Shown here in pieces: positions 1-8,566 of a DNA stretch of 64,000 nucleotides. Numbering within the stretch: position 1 is the stretch's first letter; each line of letters begins with the position of its first letter. The position numbers and the translations under genes are program-made. This stretch comes from ZC4RG30 sp049841155 (lineage in GTDB: Bacteria; Pseudomonadota; Gammaproteobacteria; Steroidobacterales; Steroidobacteraceae), in assembly GCA_049841155.1 (NCBI GenBank), contig JASGHI010000003.1, forward strand, positions 682,001 to 746,000, given 5' to 3'. The notes beneath the pieces were generated by a model. It saw only the letters and a list, made by a program, of their open reading frames with translations. It ran no database searches and had not been told where the DNA came from.

Positions 1-2687
1 CGGTCGTGCAGGCTGGTGCCCCAGCGCACGAAACCGCCTTCCAGCGGCGCCTTCCAGAAGCGCACCAGCAAGGCGCGCACCAGCAGCTGCTGCGCCAGGC
101 TCATGCGCGCATCAGGCGGCATCTCGAAGCCGCGCAGCTCGACCAGCCCCAGCCGGCCGGTGGGACCATCGGGCGAATAGAGCTTGTCGATGCATATTTC
201 CGTGCGATGGGTGTTGCCGGTCACATCCACCAGCAGATTGCGGAACAGCCGGTCCACCAGCCACGGGCTGGGCGCCGCACCAGTACCCGGAGCGGGCACC
301 TGACGCAACGCGATCTCCAGCTCGTAAAGGCTGTCATGGCGCGCCTCGTCGATGCGCGGCGCCTGGCTGGTGGGGCCGATGAACAGCCCCGAGAACAGAT
401 AGGAAAGCGAGGGATGACGCTGCCAGTACAGCACCATGCTCTTGAGCAGGTCAGGACGTCTGAGAAACGGGCTGTCAGGGGGAGTGCGGCCGCCGACCAC
501 GACATGGTTGCCACCGCCGGTACCGGTGTGGCGGCCATCGATCATGAACTTGTCGGCTCCGAGACGGGACTGGCGCGCTTCCTCGTAAATGGCCGTGGTG
601 ATGGCAACGCAGTCGTTCCAGCTGGCGGCCGGCTGGATGTTCACCTCGATGACACCGGGATCCGGCGCCACACGGATGACATTGAGGCGCGGATCGTAGG
701 GAGGCGGATAGCCCTCGATCTGTACTGGCAGATGCACTTCCCGGGCGGCGGCCTCCGTGGCGGCCACGAGTTCGAGATAGTCCTCGAGGCTGGAAACCGG
801 CGGGAAGAAGACGCACAGGTGCCCATCGCGCAACTCGGTGGTCAGTGCCGTGCGTACATGCCCCTGGATCTCGTCGAGGACCTGCTCGTTGATCTGCTGC
901 TGGCCGCCGGGATCAGCCGTGAAGGAAGCGCGGCGCTGGCTGTCAGCCTCACGCGCCTGCTCCTGACGGGACCGCAGGGCATCGAAGTCCGGCAAGGCTT
1001 CCAGCGGCGCATGCGGGTCGGCCGGCACCACATGCGGATAGGAAGCCGGCGGGATGAAGCGCAGCGAGGTCAGCGGCAACCGGTAGCCGGCTGCCGAATC
1101 CCCGGGAGCCAGATACAGCCGGTCGCGGCGGGTGCGCCATTTCTCGCTGATCCAGCGGCGCTGCGCGGCATGAGCGTTCCAGCGCTGTACCGGCATCACA
1201 TAACCGATAGGCGTGGCAAGGCCACGCTCGAACACCCGCGCCATGCGGGCACGGGCCTCGGGATCGGCAAGGCCGGAATTGGCCGGATCGACATTGTCCG
1301 GCAGGCGTACCTCCTTGAGCAGCCACTCGGCCGGATCCTCGAATACTGGATCGATGGTGGAGCCATCTAGCCCCAGATTGCCGGCGATGGCCTCGAGCAG
1401 GCGGCCGGCGTCTTGCGCGGTCGCTTCCGTCAAGGCATTCTCGCGGGCGATGAGATCCGCGTTGCCCCACAGCGGCACGCCGTCCTGCCGCCAGTAGAGG
1501 GAAAAAGTCCAGCGCGGCAGGCTTTCACCCGGATACCACTTGCCCTGTCCATGGTGCAGCAGCCCCTGCGGCGCAAAGCGCTGCGCCAGGCGCCGGATCA
1601 ACGTATCGGCCAGCGCCCGCTTCTGCGGACCCACCGCCTCGCTGTTCCATTCGGGGCTCTGGAAATCATCGATCGAGACAAAGGTGGGCTCGCCGCCCAT
1701 GGTCAGACGCATGTCGGCGGCTGCAATCTCGGCATCGACCTTGTGGCCCAGCGCGTCGAGCCGGCTCCAGCTCTCGTCGGAAAACGGCTTGGTGATGCGC
1801 GGATGCTCGGCGAGGCGGCTCACCCGCATGTCGAATTCGAACGCGACTCTGGCGGTGCCGGAATAGCTGCCCGCGATGGGGGCCGCGTTGCGGTAGTGCG
1901 GCGTGGCGGCAAGCGGGATGTGACTCTCGCCGGTCAGCAGTCCCGAAGTGGGGTCGAGCCCCACCCAGCCGGCGCCGGGGATATACACCTCACACCAGGC
2001 ATGCAGGTCCGTGAAATCATGGTCGGTGCCCGGCGGGCCATCAAGGGAAACGAGATCCGGCTTCAGCTGGATCAGGTAGCCCGAGACAAACCGGGAGGCG
2101 AAACCCAGATGGCGCAACACCTGCACCAGCAGCCAGCCGGAATCGCGGCAGCTGCCCTGGGCACGTGCCAGCGTCTGCTCCGGAGTCTGGACGCCGGCTT
2201 CCATGCGCACGATGTAGCCGATTTCGCGCTGCACGCGGGCATTGAGGGCGGTGACGAAATTCACGGTGTTCTGGCGCGAGCGGTCGACGCCCTGCAGAAA
2301 CCTCTCCAGCAGCTCACCGGCCGGCTCGGCGCGGCGGTAGATGGAAAGATCCTCGCGCAGCGCCTCGGGATACTCGAACGGCCAGGTTTCCGCCTCCTCC
2401 TCCACGAAGAAGTCGAAAGGGTTGTAGACCGTCATGTCGGCGACCAGATCGACCTCGATCTTCAGCTCGCTGACCGGCTCGGGAAAGACGAAACGCGCCA
2501 GCACGTTGCCGTAGGGATCCTGCTGGATGTTGACGAAGTGCCGCTGGGGTGTAACCCGCAGGGAGTGGCTCAGCACTTTGGTGCGCGAATGCGGCGCCGG
2601 ATGCAGCCGCAGGATCTGCGGCGCCAGCACGACGGGCTGGTCGTAACGATAGTGGGTGAGGTGATGGAGGGCGGCTTTGATCGACAT
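1..2687 (-). CDS. Transglutaminase-like / DUF2126 family protein, partial (3' end beyond window)
   Basis: The reading frame opens at ATG 2687 and is still open at the left edge, so about 895 N-terminal residues are visible and the C-terminus is missing. Residues 1-90 look like the bacterial transglutaminase N-terminal region. A transglutaminase core follows with the full triad: Cys180 in GSCRDSGW, His229 in DLHAWCEV and Asp245 in GLDPTSG. From about residue 300 a DUF2126-type region begins (MRLTMGGEPTFVSIDD). Proteins with this layout are usually about 1100 residues. Their substrate is not settled; a peptide-bond or amide-forming or hydrolysing role is inferred from the triad only. The next gene upstream is a LysR regulator on the same strand, 41 nt away. 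No good Shine-Dalgarno is seen before the start. Confidence 0.88.
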   Translation of the reverse strand, partial: MSIKAALHHLTHYRYDQPVVLAPQILRLHPAPHSRTKVLSHSLRVTPQRHFVNIQQDPYGNVLARFVFPEPVSELKIEVDLVADMTVYNPFDFFVEEEAETWPFEYPEALREDLSIYRRAEPAGELLERFLQGVDRSRQNTVNFVTALNARVQREIGYIVRMEAGVQTPEQTLARAQGSCRDSGWLLVQVLRHLGFASRFVSGYLIQLKPDLVSLDGPPGTDHDFTDLHAWCEVYIPGAGWVGLDPTSGLLTGESHIPLAATPHYRNAAPIAGSYSGTARVAFEFDMRVSRLAEHPRITKPFSDESWSRLDALGHKVDAEIAAADMRLTMGGEPTFVSIDDFQSPEWNSEAVGPQKRALADTLIRRLAQRFAPQGLLHHGQGKWYPGESLPRWTFSLYWRQDGVPLWGNADLIARENALTEATAQDAGRLLEAIAGNLGLDGSTIDPVFEDPAEWLLKEVRLPDNVDPANSGLADPEARARMARVFERGLATPIGYVMPVQRWNAHAAQRRWISEKWRTRRDRLYLAPGDSAAGYRLPLTSLRFIPPASYPHVVPADPHAPLEALPDFDALRSRQEQAREADSQRRASFTADPGGQQQINEQVLDEIQGHVRTALTTELRDGHLCVFFPPVSSLEDYLELVAATEAAAREVHLPVQIEGYPPPYDPRLNVIRVAPDPGVIEVNIQPAASWNDCVAITTAIYEEARQSRLGADKFMIDGRHTGTGGGNHVVVGGRTPPDSPFLRRPDLLKSMVLYWQRHPSLSYLFSGLFIGPTSQAPRIDEARHDSLYELEIALRQVPAPGTGAAPSPWLVDRLFRNLLVDVTGNTHRTEICIDKLYSPDGPTGRLGLVELRGFEMPPDARMSLAQQLLVRALLVRFWKAPLEGGFVRWGTSLHD

Positions 2688-2728
2688 GGGATCGCTCGCT
2701 CGATACGCCGGATTTGCCTGCCGCCAGC

Positions 2729-3652
2729 CTAGAACATTTTCGCACCAGCGGGCGCAACTTCGCTGGCAACCCAGCCGCGGCTAAACTGCAGGAAGGATTC
2801 CAGCCGGGCCGACAGCAGTTTGTTGCGATGATGGACCAGGTAGAAATGGCGCTGCAATCGCGGCAGCGCCGTCTGCAGCTCGACCAGACGGCCGACCTGC
2901 ACCAGATCAGCCACCACCAGCCGCGACAGGCAGGCCAGTCCCAGCCCGGCTTCCGCCGCATGTTTGATCGCCTCCGAGTTACTGAATTCGCCGGCTGAGT
3001 GCAGCATGTGCAGATGCGGCAGCAACGCATGCTCGACCGCCTCGCGTGTGCCGGACCCGGTTTCGCGTAGCAACCACCGCGCCTGGCGCAAACCGGCCAG
3101 CGGCACCTTGCCGCCAAGGGCTGCGAGCGGATGGCGCGGCGCGCACACCACCGCCAGCTGATCCGTCAGCCAGGGCTCGGCACGCAGCTGGGGTTCGTGG
3201 CACGGCCCTTCGATTAGCCCGATATCGACATCAAATGCCGCCACCGCCGCAGCCACGGCGCGGGTATTGGCAATCGTCACCTGCGGCGCCGCCGGCGATC
3301 GCCCGGCAAAATGCGCCAGCATGCGCGGCATCAGATAGATGCCGATGGTCGTGCTGGCCCCGATGCGAAGACCTGCCCCATCCGCGGTATCGGGCCGGCG
3401 GAACTGGGCCTCGATCGTCCCTGCCGCATCCAGCATCTGGCGCGCCTGCGGCAGCAGCATGCGACCGCTGTCATTGATGACAAGCCGCTTGCCGACACGG
3501 TCGAACAGGTGGATGCCGAGCAGGGTCTCCAGCTCGTTGAGCGCCGCACTGGTGGCCGATTGCGATAGCGCCACCGCCACGGCCGCCGCGGTGGTGCTGC
3601 CATGGTCCGCAATGGCAAGAAAGATTTGCAGCTGGCGTAGAGTGATGCGCAC
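2729..3652 (-). CDS. LysR-family transcriptional regulator (YeiE-like)
   Basis: A 307-residue protein of standard LysR length starting at GTG 3652. Residues 1-60 form the winged helix-turn-helix (LRQLQIFLAIADHGSTTAAA, then LSQSATSAALNELE). Residues 90-295 are the periplasmic-binding-protein-like effector domain (LRIGASTTIGIYLMPRML). It is transcribed divergently from a YeiH-type permease; yeiE-yeiH is a known pairing in enterobacteria, so it probably controls the permease and itself from the shared A+T-rich intergenic region. The inducer cannot be read from the sequence. CysB/CbbR-type relatives are alternatives within the same family. Confidence 0.9.
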   Translation of the reverse strand: MRITLRQLQIFLAIADHGSTTAAAVAVALSQSATSAALNELETLLGIHLFDRVGKRLVINDSGRMLLPQARQMLDAAGTIEAQFRRPDTADGAGLRIGASTTIGIYLMPRMLAHFAGRSPAAPQVTIANTRAVAAAVAAFDVDIGLIEGPCHEPQLRAEPWLTDQLAVVCAPRHPLAALGGKVPLAGLRQARWLLRETGSGTREAVEHALLPHLHMLHSAGEFSNSEAIKHAAEAGLGLACLSRLVVADLVQVGRLVELQTALPRLQRHFYLVHHRNKLLSARLESFLQFSRGWVASEVAPAGAKMF

Positions 3653-3763
3653 GGGCTCGTGGCTATATATCTATTTATTAGGTTAATAATACGATATTAA
3701 TCTGTTTTATTGAAGATACAGCGCCTCCTAGACTCCCGGCAAGCAACCACTTGCAGGAGTCAC
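3653..3763. promoter_or_regulatory. Divergent promoter/operator region between LysR gene and yeiH
   Basis: This 111-nt stretch is markedly A+T-rich against its high-G+C surroundings. It contains the dyad TAATA-CGA-TATTA at 3687-3699, which fits the T-N11-A form of LysR sites, and several TATAAT-like hexamers. An AGGAGT Shine-Dalgarno sits just before the yeiH ATG at 3764. Assignment as a LysR operator is inference from position and symmetry. Confidence 0.6.
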
Positions 3764-4840
3764 ATGCAATCTTTCGGCTTGATGCTGACGCGCAGCACGT
3801 CCGTCCTGCTGCAGAGACTGCCCGGCCTCGCGTTGGGAGCTGCGGTCGCGCTGGCGGCGATCCGGCTCGGCAATCTGCCCTGGCTGCAGACGCATGGCAT
3901 GAGTTCCCTGATCATCGCCATCCTGCTGGGCATTGCGCTCGGCAACACGTTGTATCCACGCCTCGGCGCGCGGTGCGGGCCAGGTATCGGCATGGCGAGG
4001 CAGACGCTGCTGCGCACCGGCATCGTCCTGTATGGCTTCCGGCTCACCTTCCATGACGTAGCGGCCGTGGGTTTCAGCGGCATTCTCATCGACGCGCTGC
4101 TCCTCTCCTCCACCTTCGGCATGGCGCTGCTGCTGGGAAAAAGGGTATTCGGGCTCGACGGGCACACGACGGTGCTGATCGGCGCGGGCAGCGCAATTTG
4201 CGGCGCGGCTGCCGTGATGGCCTCCGAGCCGGTGGTCAAGGCGCGCGCCGAACAGGTGACGATTGCCGTCTCGACTGTGGTCGTGTTCGGGACACTCGCC
4301 ATCGCCGTCTATCCGTTGCTGTATCGATGGAATCTCGCCTGGCAGGTGGTACCGGCCGATGCGCACGGGTTCGGCATGTACATCGGCTCCACCGTGCACG
4401 AAGTCGCGCAGGTGCTGGCCGTCGCACGTGCCGTCAGTCCCGAAGCGGCCGACAGCGCCATCATCGCCAAACTGGTGCGCGTGATGATGCTGGCGCCCTT
4501 CCTGCTGATGCTGTCTGTGAGGATGCGCCGCCGCGAGACCCACTGCAGCGACCATCCCGGCACGGCCTCACCGCTGGCGATCCCGTGGTTTGCCTTCGCC
4601 TTCGTCGGCATGACGGGCCTGAACACACTGCTGCCGCTGCCGCCCCGCCTGCACACCGACCTGGTCAGCGTCGACACCTGGCTGCTGACGATATCCATGG
4701 CAGCGCTTGGCCTCACCACCCACCTGTCGGCGATCCGCCAAGCAGGAGTCAAGCCGCTGCTCCTCGCCGCACTGCTGTTCGGCTGGCTGATCGCCGGCGG
4801 CGCGGCGGTCAACCGCATCGTTCATGGATGGGTCACTTGA
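3764..4840 (+). CDS. yeiH: YeiH/UPF0324 family putative membrane transporter
   Basis: A 358-residue polytopic membrane protein. I chose ATG 3764 over an in-frame ATG 54 nt upstream because AGGAGT precedes it and the hydrophobic segment then starts at a usual distance. About ten hydrophobic helices are visible (LALGAAVALAAIRLGNL, SSLIIAILLGIALGNTL). The family signature region around GAGSAICGAAAVMASEPVV is intact. UPF0324 members are proposed sulfate or sulfonate exporters, but the substrate is not firmly known. Divergent from a LysR gene, as in enterobacterial yeiE-yeiH. Confidence 0.88.
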   Translation: MQSFGLMLTRSTSVLLQRLPGLALGAAVALAAIRLGNLPWLQTHGMSSLIIAILLGIALGNTLYPRLGARCGPGIGMARQTLLRTGIVLYGFRLTFHDVAAVGFSGILIDALLLSSTFGMALLLGKRVFGLDGHTTVLIGAGSAICGAAAVMASEPVVKARAEQVTIAVSTVVVFGTLAIAVYPLLYRWNLAWQVVPADAHGFGMYIGSTVHEVAQVLAVARAVSPEAADSAIIAKLVRVMMLAPFLLMLSVRMRRRETHCSDHPGTASPLAIPWFAFAFVGMTGLNTLLPLPPRLHTDLVSVDTWLLTISMAALGLTTHLSAIRQAGVKPLLLAALLFGWLIAGGAAVNRIVHGWVT

Positions 4841-4903
4841 CTGCTCATGCGTCTCTCCGGCGACTCTGATAGCCTGCCCGTATTACTACGCGAGGATTCC
4901 GCC

Positions 4904-5476
4904 ATGAAAATCGCAGCTGCGCTCCTGTCCGCTGCCCTGGTTGCTCCGGCCACAACACTTCCGGCACCCGCCACTGCACCCGGCGCCGCTCCCGCGGCCA
5001 CCTGCGCGAAATACCTCGATTCCACATTCCGCAAGCTGCACTCCTCGCAGTCCGTGAATCTGTGCCAGAGCTTTGCGGGCAAGCCGCTGTTGATCGTCAA
5101 CACCGCCAGCCATTGCGGCTTCACGCCACAGTTCAAGGGGCTGGAAGCTGTGCACCAGAAATACAAGGATCGCGGGCTGGTCGTGGTCGGCTTCTCGTCC
5201 GACGATTTCAACCAGGAAGACAAGGACGAGGGCAAGGCGGCCGACACCTGCTTCCTGAATTATGGCGTCACGTTCACGATGCTCGCTCCGCAGCATGTGA
5301 AAGGCGCGGACGCAAACGGCGTCTTCAAGGAGCTTGCACGCCAGACGGCGGAGCCGAACTGGAACTTCAACAAGTATCTGGTGCGCGCCGACGGCACCGT
5401 GATCAAGCACCTGGGCAGCCGCGTCACGCCGGAATCAGCGGAATTCAACGAGGCGATCGAAAGCCTGCTGAAATAG
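4904..5476 (+). CDS. Exported glutathione-peroxidase-like (thioredoxin-fold) protein
   Basis: A 190-residue protein. ATG 4904 follows a GAGGA Shine-Dalgarno and gives an Ala-rich signal peptide of about 20-33 residues, so it is probably periplasmic. The active-site loop NTASHCGFTPQ places the peroxidatic Cys at position 71, and WNFNKYLV (152-159) supplies the conserved Trp and Asn. The usual FPCNQF segment with the tetrad Gln reads GFSSDDF (97-103), so that Gln is replaced by an acid. The reductant is likely thioredoxin or another thiol system rather than glutathione (inference). It lies 63 nt after yeiH on the same strand. Confidence 0.85.
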   Translation: MKIAAALLSAALVAPATTLPAPATAPGAAPAATCAKYLDSTFRKLHSSQSVNLCQSFAGKPLLIVNTASHCGFTPQFKGLEAVHQKYKDRGLVVVGFSSDDFNQEDKDEGKAADTCFLNYGVTFTMLAPQHVKGADANGVFKELARQTAEPNWNFNKYLVRADGTVIKHLGSRVTPESAEFNEAIESLLK

Positions 5477-5530
5477 CTCCGGCGCGACCAACCGCTCCGG
5501 GGGATGGACCCTCCGCCGGCAAGGGCGGAA

Positions 5531-5734
5531 TCAGTAATGCGGCGGCTTCTCGTCTTCGAGCGAGTAGCCAGTCGGCTGCGACTGCGCCGCCTCGAAGCGT
5601 TCCGTCAGCGCTGCAATGGTCTGGCGCAGCGCCTCCAGTTCCTGCCGCTGCCGGAAGATCACATCGCTCAATTGCGCATTGGCCTGCTCGAGATACGCGA
5701 TCTTGATCTCGATCTGTTCCAGTCGTTCACTCAT
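5531..5734 (-). CDS. slyX: SlyX family protein
   Basis: A 67-residue coiled-coil protein with the SlyX pattern: an N-terminal heptad region (MSERLEQIEIKIAYLEQ), QRQELEALRQ in the middle and a C-terminal EKPPHY, where SlyX proteins end in a short Pro-Pro-His-Tyr tail. SlyX is small, widely conserved in gammaproteobacteria and of unknown function; the E. coli gene lies near slyD. Length fits the family. It is convergent with the upstream peroxidase-like gene and follows the OmpA-domain gene on its own strand after 73 nt. Confidence 0.9.
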   Translation of the reverse strand: MSERLEQIEIKIAYLEQANAQLSDVIFRQRQELEALRQTIAALTERFEAAQSQPTGYSLEDEKPPHY

Positions 5735-5763
5735 AAGCGGAAGATCACCATCTGGCCAGCCCA

Positions 5764-5793
5764 GGCCCGGTACCGCAAACGCGGCACCGGGCC
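5764..5793 (-). terminator. Stem-loop downstream of the OmpA-domain gene
   Basis: GGCCCGGT and ACCGGGCC pair over 8 bp, followed by an A/C mismatch and a further 4 bp (CCGC/GCGG) closing an AAAC loop. It lies 15 nt past the stop of the OmpA-domain gene and before slyX. There is no T-run, so it may act as a 3'-end stabiliser rather than an intrinsic terminator. Confidence 0.45.
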
Positions 5794-5807
5794 GGAATCC
5801 GGCAAAG

Positions 5808-7217
5808 TCAGCGCGGCGTGATGCCTTCGCCCGAGACGATCACCTCGACGCGCCGGTTGCGCGCACGGCCCTCGGCCGTCGCATTGTCCGCAACCGGGTT
5901 CGACGGCCCGAGACCATCGACATCGATGCTCGAAGCCGGCACGCCCAGACTGGCCAGGTAGTCGCGCACCGCAGTCGCCCGCTCGTATGACAGCCTGGAA
6001 TTGGTCTCGGCACTGCCGACATTGTCGGTATGCCCCTCGATCTTCAGCTTCAGCTCCGGATAGGCCGAGAGAATGCCTGACAGACGCGCCAGACTTTCGC
6101 GTGCACCGCTTTCCAGGGTGGCCCGGGCCGTGGCGAACTGCACACCGCCGATCTCGGCGACGAGGCCGCGGGGCGTATCGCGGGTCGGCAGCACCTGATT
6201 CATCCGCTGCAGCAGCTCGGCCCGGGCCCTGGCCGCTGCGCCCTCGGCGTTCTTGGCCCGCTCGGCTTCGGTGGCCGCGAGCGCCGCCGCGCGTTCGGCA
6301 TTGCGCGCGTTCTCCTCGGCGAGCCGGCGTGCCTCTTCGGCACGCCGCTGCGATTCCTCGGCATCCTTCTGTGCCGCCTCGCGCTTGAGTTCCTCGGCGC
6401 GGCGTACCGCCGCAATGCGCGCATCCTCGCCCGCCTGCATGGCAACCCGACCCAGTTCCGGAGCGCGCCGCCGCTCGGCCGAAGACTTGGCCCGCCATGC
6501 CGCATCGGCCGCATCCAGCGCCTGCTTCGCGGTAGCGAGCGGCCCTGGCGCCAGCGTTGCCGCGCCCGCAGCCTCTGCGATCTCCACTGCATAGGTCGCC
6601 TGCTCGACCTGCACCGGACGCTTGGAGGCCGGCGCCAGCTTGGCGAGGCCGCTGTAGTCGGCGCGGTCCGCCAGTGTGGTCACCGGCTGCGTACGCCCCT
6701 CGAACTCCACCGCGATGTTACGCATCACCACCTGCATCGAGGGCACACTGACCAGGAAGTGCGGCTCGGCGGTGACGATCATCGCAAAGCCGTTGAGCGG
6801 CGTGACCGTCTCGATCTTCGCCTTGCCCGAACGCGACAACTGCAGCACGCCCAGCGCATTGCCGCGCCCCTCGGGAGTGATCGCCCAGAGCATGTAGACC
6901 GTATAAGGCCCCAGCGTGCCGGGCTGCGGCAGGTCACGGAAATCCGCCTCGATCGAGGTGCGCGTCGCCTCGGTCACCACCCGCGCCGTGCCGACCGCGC
7001 GCCCGGCTAGGGTTGTGCCGCGGAACTCCAGCTTCGAGCGCGTACCGGCCTTGTAAATATAGGCGTCGACACGGTTCGAGATCTGCTCGCTGATGATTGC
7101 TGCGTCGCGCTCGATGCCTTGCGAGTACGCGGCCGTGGCCGTGAAGGCTGCACCCAGCACAGCCAGGCAGATTGTCGAAACCGGCAGGCCCGCCTGCCGC
7201 GGATTGGATCGGCTCAT
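5808..7217 (-). CDS. OmpA-family cell-envelope protein with central coiled coil
   Basis: A 469-residue protein. ATG 7217 is preceded by GGGAG and gives a signal peptide (cleavage near TAAYSQ, residue 33); an in-frame ATG 99 nt upstream has no such support. Residues 35-220 are a beta-rich region I do not recognise. Residues about 225-340 are an Ala/Glu/Arg-rich coiled coil (RRAEEARRLAEENARNAERA). Residues about 350-465 are an OmpA/MotB domain with the peptidoglycan-binding pattern EGHTDNVGSAETN and ARNRRVEVI. It is expected to be exported and to contact peptidoglycan through the C-terminal domain. Confidence 0.88.
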   Translation of the reverse strand: MSRSNPRQAGLPVSTICLAVLGAAFTATAAYSQGIERDAAIISEQISNRVDAYIYKAGTRSKLEFRGTTLAGRAVGTARVVTEATRTSIEADFRDLPQPGTLGPYTVYMLWAITPEGRGNALGVLQLSRSGKAKIETVTPLNGFAMIVTAEPHFLVSVPSMQVVMRNIAVEFEGRTQPVTTLADRADYSGLAKLAPASKRPVQVEQATYAVEIAEAAGAATLAPGPLATAKQALDAADAAWRAKSSAERRRAPELGRVAMQAGEDARIAAVRRAEELKREAAQKDAEESQRRAEEARRLAEENARNAERAAALAATEAERAKNAEGAAARARAELLQRMNQVLPTRDTPRGLVAEIGGVQFATARATLESGARESLARLSGILSAYPELKLKIEGHTDNVGSAETNSRLSYERATAVRDYLASLGVPASSIDVDGLGPSNPVADNATAEGRARNRRVEVIVSGEGITPR

Positions 7218-7346
7218 CAGTAGTCTCCCGTGTTGCCCGCTTTCGCGGAACCGCCATTCACTGTCATGTAGAGGCCATTTTATCCGCGGCGGCATCAGAA
7301 GTCGCGCCATGCCCATTGCCCGGCCTTCCGGGAGTCCAAACAGGGG

Positions 7347-8060
7347 CTACAAGTCGACCTTCTCGAGGTAGGGGAGCTCGCCGCCACCGCGCGCCAGACG
7401 CAGCACGAAACCGAAGCGGTCCACGTCCGTGCACAGGTCGAAATCCTCCTCGGGTGCCCAGGTGGCCGCGGGATCGAAGAATTTCCTCGCAGCGGGAGCC
7501 GAGCGCAGCGCGTCACGAACACGGCCGGTTTCGAATGGCCTGCCGCCAAGGCGCGCGCACAACAGCTCCGCGCACAGATCATCTTCGGCGCAACGTTCGC
7601 GCGCAGCAAGCCCCATGCGCACGATGCTCACCTGCCGCGGCGCAAGTTCCGCTATGTAGTGGCAGATTGCAGCGGCATTGACGAGGCTGCCGGTCAGCAC
7701 GATATCCGCGCCAGCGGCATTCGTGAGGCCCTGGGTGCCGGCGCTCGTGGTGTGGAGTATGGTCCTGCCTCGCACATCCGCCCGGCAGATCTCCGTGGGC
7801 GAATTGCCGAAATCGAACCCGTCCAGCATGCGGCCATCGCGTTCGCCGATGGCGATGTACTGCGGGTGTGCGCGCTTCAACGCCAGCGATTCAGCGATTC
7901 CCGACAGCGGAATGATCCGCTCGGCCTCGCGCGCATAGGCATAGCATGCCACCGAAAAGGCGCGGAACACGTCGATGATCACCGCGACACCTCTGGCCCG
8001 GCGCGCACCTTCGACGAAGTCCGCTACCTCGATCCGCGGACGGAATATATGAGCAGTCAT
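7347..8060 (-). CDS. 2-phosphosulfolactate phosphatase family (ComB-like) protein
   Basis: A 237-residue protein from ATG 8060. The frame runs on upstream, but that extension lacks family similarity. ComB-type features are visible: VIIDVFRAFSVACYAYAREAERIIPL near the N-terminus, GERDGRMLDGFDFGNSPTEI in the middle and ILHTTSAGTQGLTNA. ComB hydrolyses 2-phosphosulfolactate in coenzyme M synthesis in archaea. In bacteria without that pathway the substrate is unknown, and no other sulfolactate gene is nearby, so only the family is assigned. It is divergent from the csbD-like gene with 252 nt between start codons. Confidence 0.82.
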   Translation of the reverse strand: MTAHIFRPRIEVADFVEGARRARGVAVIIDVFRAFSVACYAYAREAERIIPLSGIAESLALKRAHPQYIAIGERDGRMLDGFDFGNSPTEICRADVRGRTILHTTSAGTQGLTNAAGADIVLTGSLVNAAAICHYIAELAPRQVSIVRMGLAARERCAEDDLCAELLCARLGGRPFETGRVRDALRSAPAARKFFDPAATWAPEEDFDLCTDVDRFGFVLRLARGGGELPYLEKVDL

Positions 8061-8159
8061 ATTGCGGAACCACAGCCTAGCGCCCGCGCACCTGGGTCGG
8101 CAAATCCGGTGACAGCATGCCCGACCCAAACCCCGGAGGAAGGCGCCGCCTTGGTAGCC

Positions 8160-8177
8160 TGTAGGAGACAAACTACA
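8160..8177. promoter_or_regulatory. 18-bp dyad TGTAGG-N6-ACTACA upstream of csbD-like gene
   Basis: An imperfect palindrome with half sites TGTAGG and ACTACA (5 of 6 positions complementary) separated by 6 nt, centred about 145 nt before the csbD-like ATG. The same arrangement occurs at 47530 before the Lpp-like gene. It resembles the TGTAAG-N6-CTTACA sites of GacA/UvrY-type response regulators, but the binding protein is unknown. Confidence 0.45.
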
Positions 8178-8312
8178 AGAGCAAGGCAACGCTGTCCGAT
8201 ACCCCTTCCTGTGCACAGGGTCTTCAATAGTCACGTCGGAAGCATGGCGCTTCGCACCGACAACGTCCGCTCAGTACACAGCGAACTGGCCGTCAAACCC
8301 GAGGAGAAACAC

Positions 8313-8513
8313 ATGAACTGGGATCGTATCGAAGGCAACTGGAAACAGTTCAAGGGCAGCGTACGCGAGCGCTGGGGAAAGATCACCGAAGATGATTTCG
8401 ACATCATCAACGGCCGGCGCGAAAAGCTGGCCGGGCGGCTGCAGGAACAGTATGGCATCACCAAGGATGACGCCGAAAAGCAGATCTCCGAGTGGGAGCG
8501 AAATCTGAAGTAG
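8313..8513 (+). CDS. CsbD family general stress protein
   Basis: A 66-residue protein starting at ATG 8313 after a GAGGAG Shine-Dalgarno. The CsbD signature is clear: MNWDRIEGNWKQFKGSVRE, then a WGK motif and a C-terminal KQISEWERNLK. CsbD proteins are small, hydrophilic and often very abundant after stationary-phase or osmotic stress; their molecular role is not known. The long frame upstream of this ATG is antisense to the ComB-like gene and not coding. A hairpin at 8537 closes the transcript, and an 18-bp dyad at 8160 is a candidate stress-regulator site. Confidence 0.92.
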   Translation: MNWDRIEGNWKQFKGSVRERWGKITEDDFDIINGRREKLAGRLQEQYGITKDDAEKQISEWERNLK

Positions 8514-8536
8514 TCAAACCCATATTCGCTCAAAAC

Positions 8537-8560
8537 GGGCCGGTCACTGGTGACCGGCCC
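8537..8560. terminator. Bidirectional terminator hairpin between csbD-like and FAH-domain genes
   Basis: GGGCCGGTCAC and GTGACCGGCCC form an 11-bp perfect inverted repeat with a 2-nt centre. Read on the minus strand it is followed by CGTTTTG, so it fits the FAH-domain gene ending at 8567 best, and it also closes the csbD transcript 24 nt past its stop. Confidence 0.75.
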
Positions 8561-8566
8561 GGCCCT

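Noticed and set aside
7659..8312. Long frame upstream of and in phase with the csbD-like gene
   Set aside because: It is antisense to the ComB-like gene; the 66-residue CsbD with its own Shine-Dalgarno explains the conserved part.
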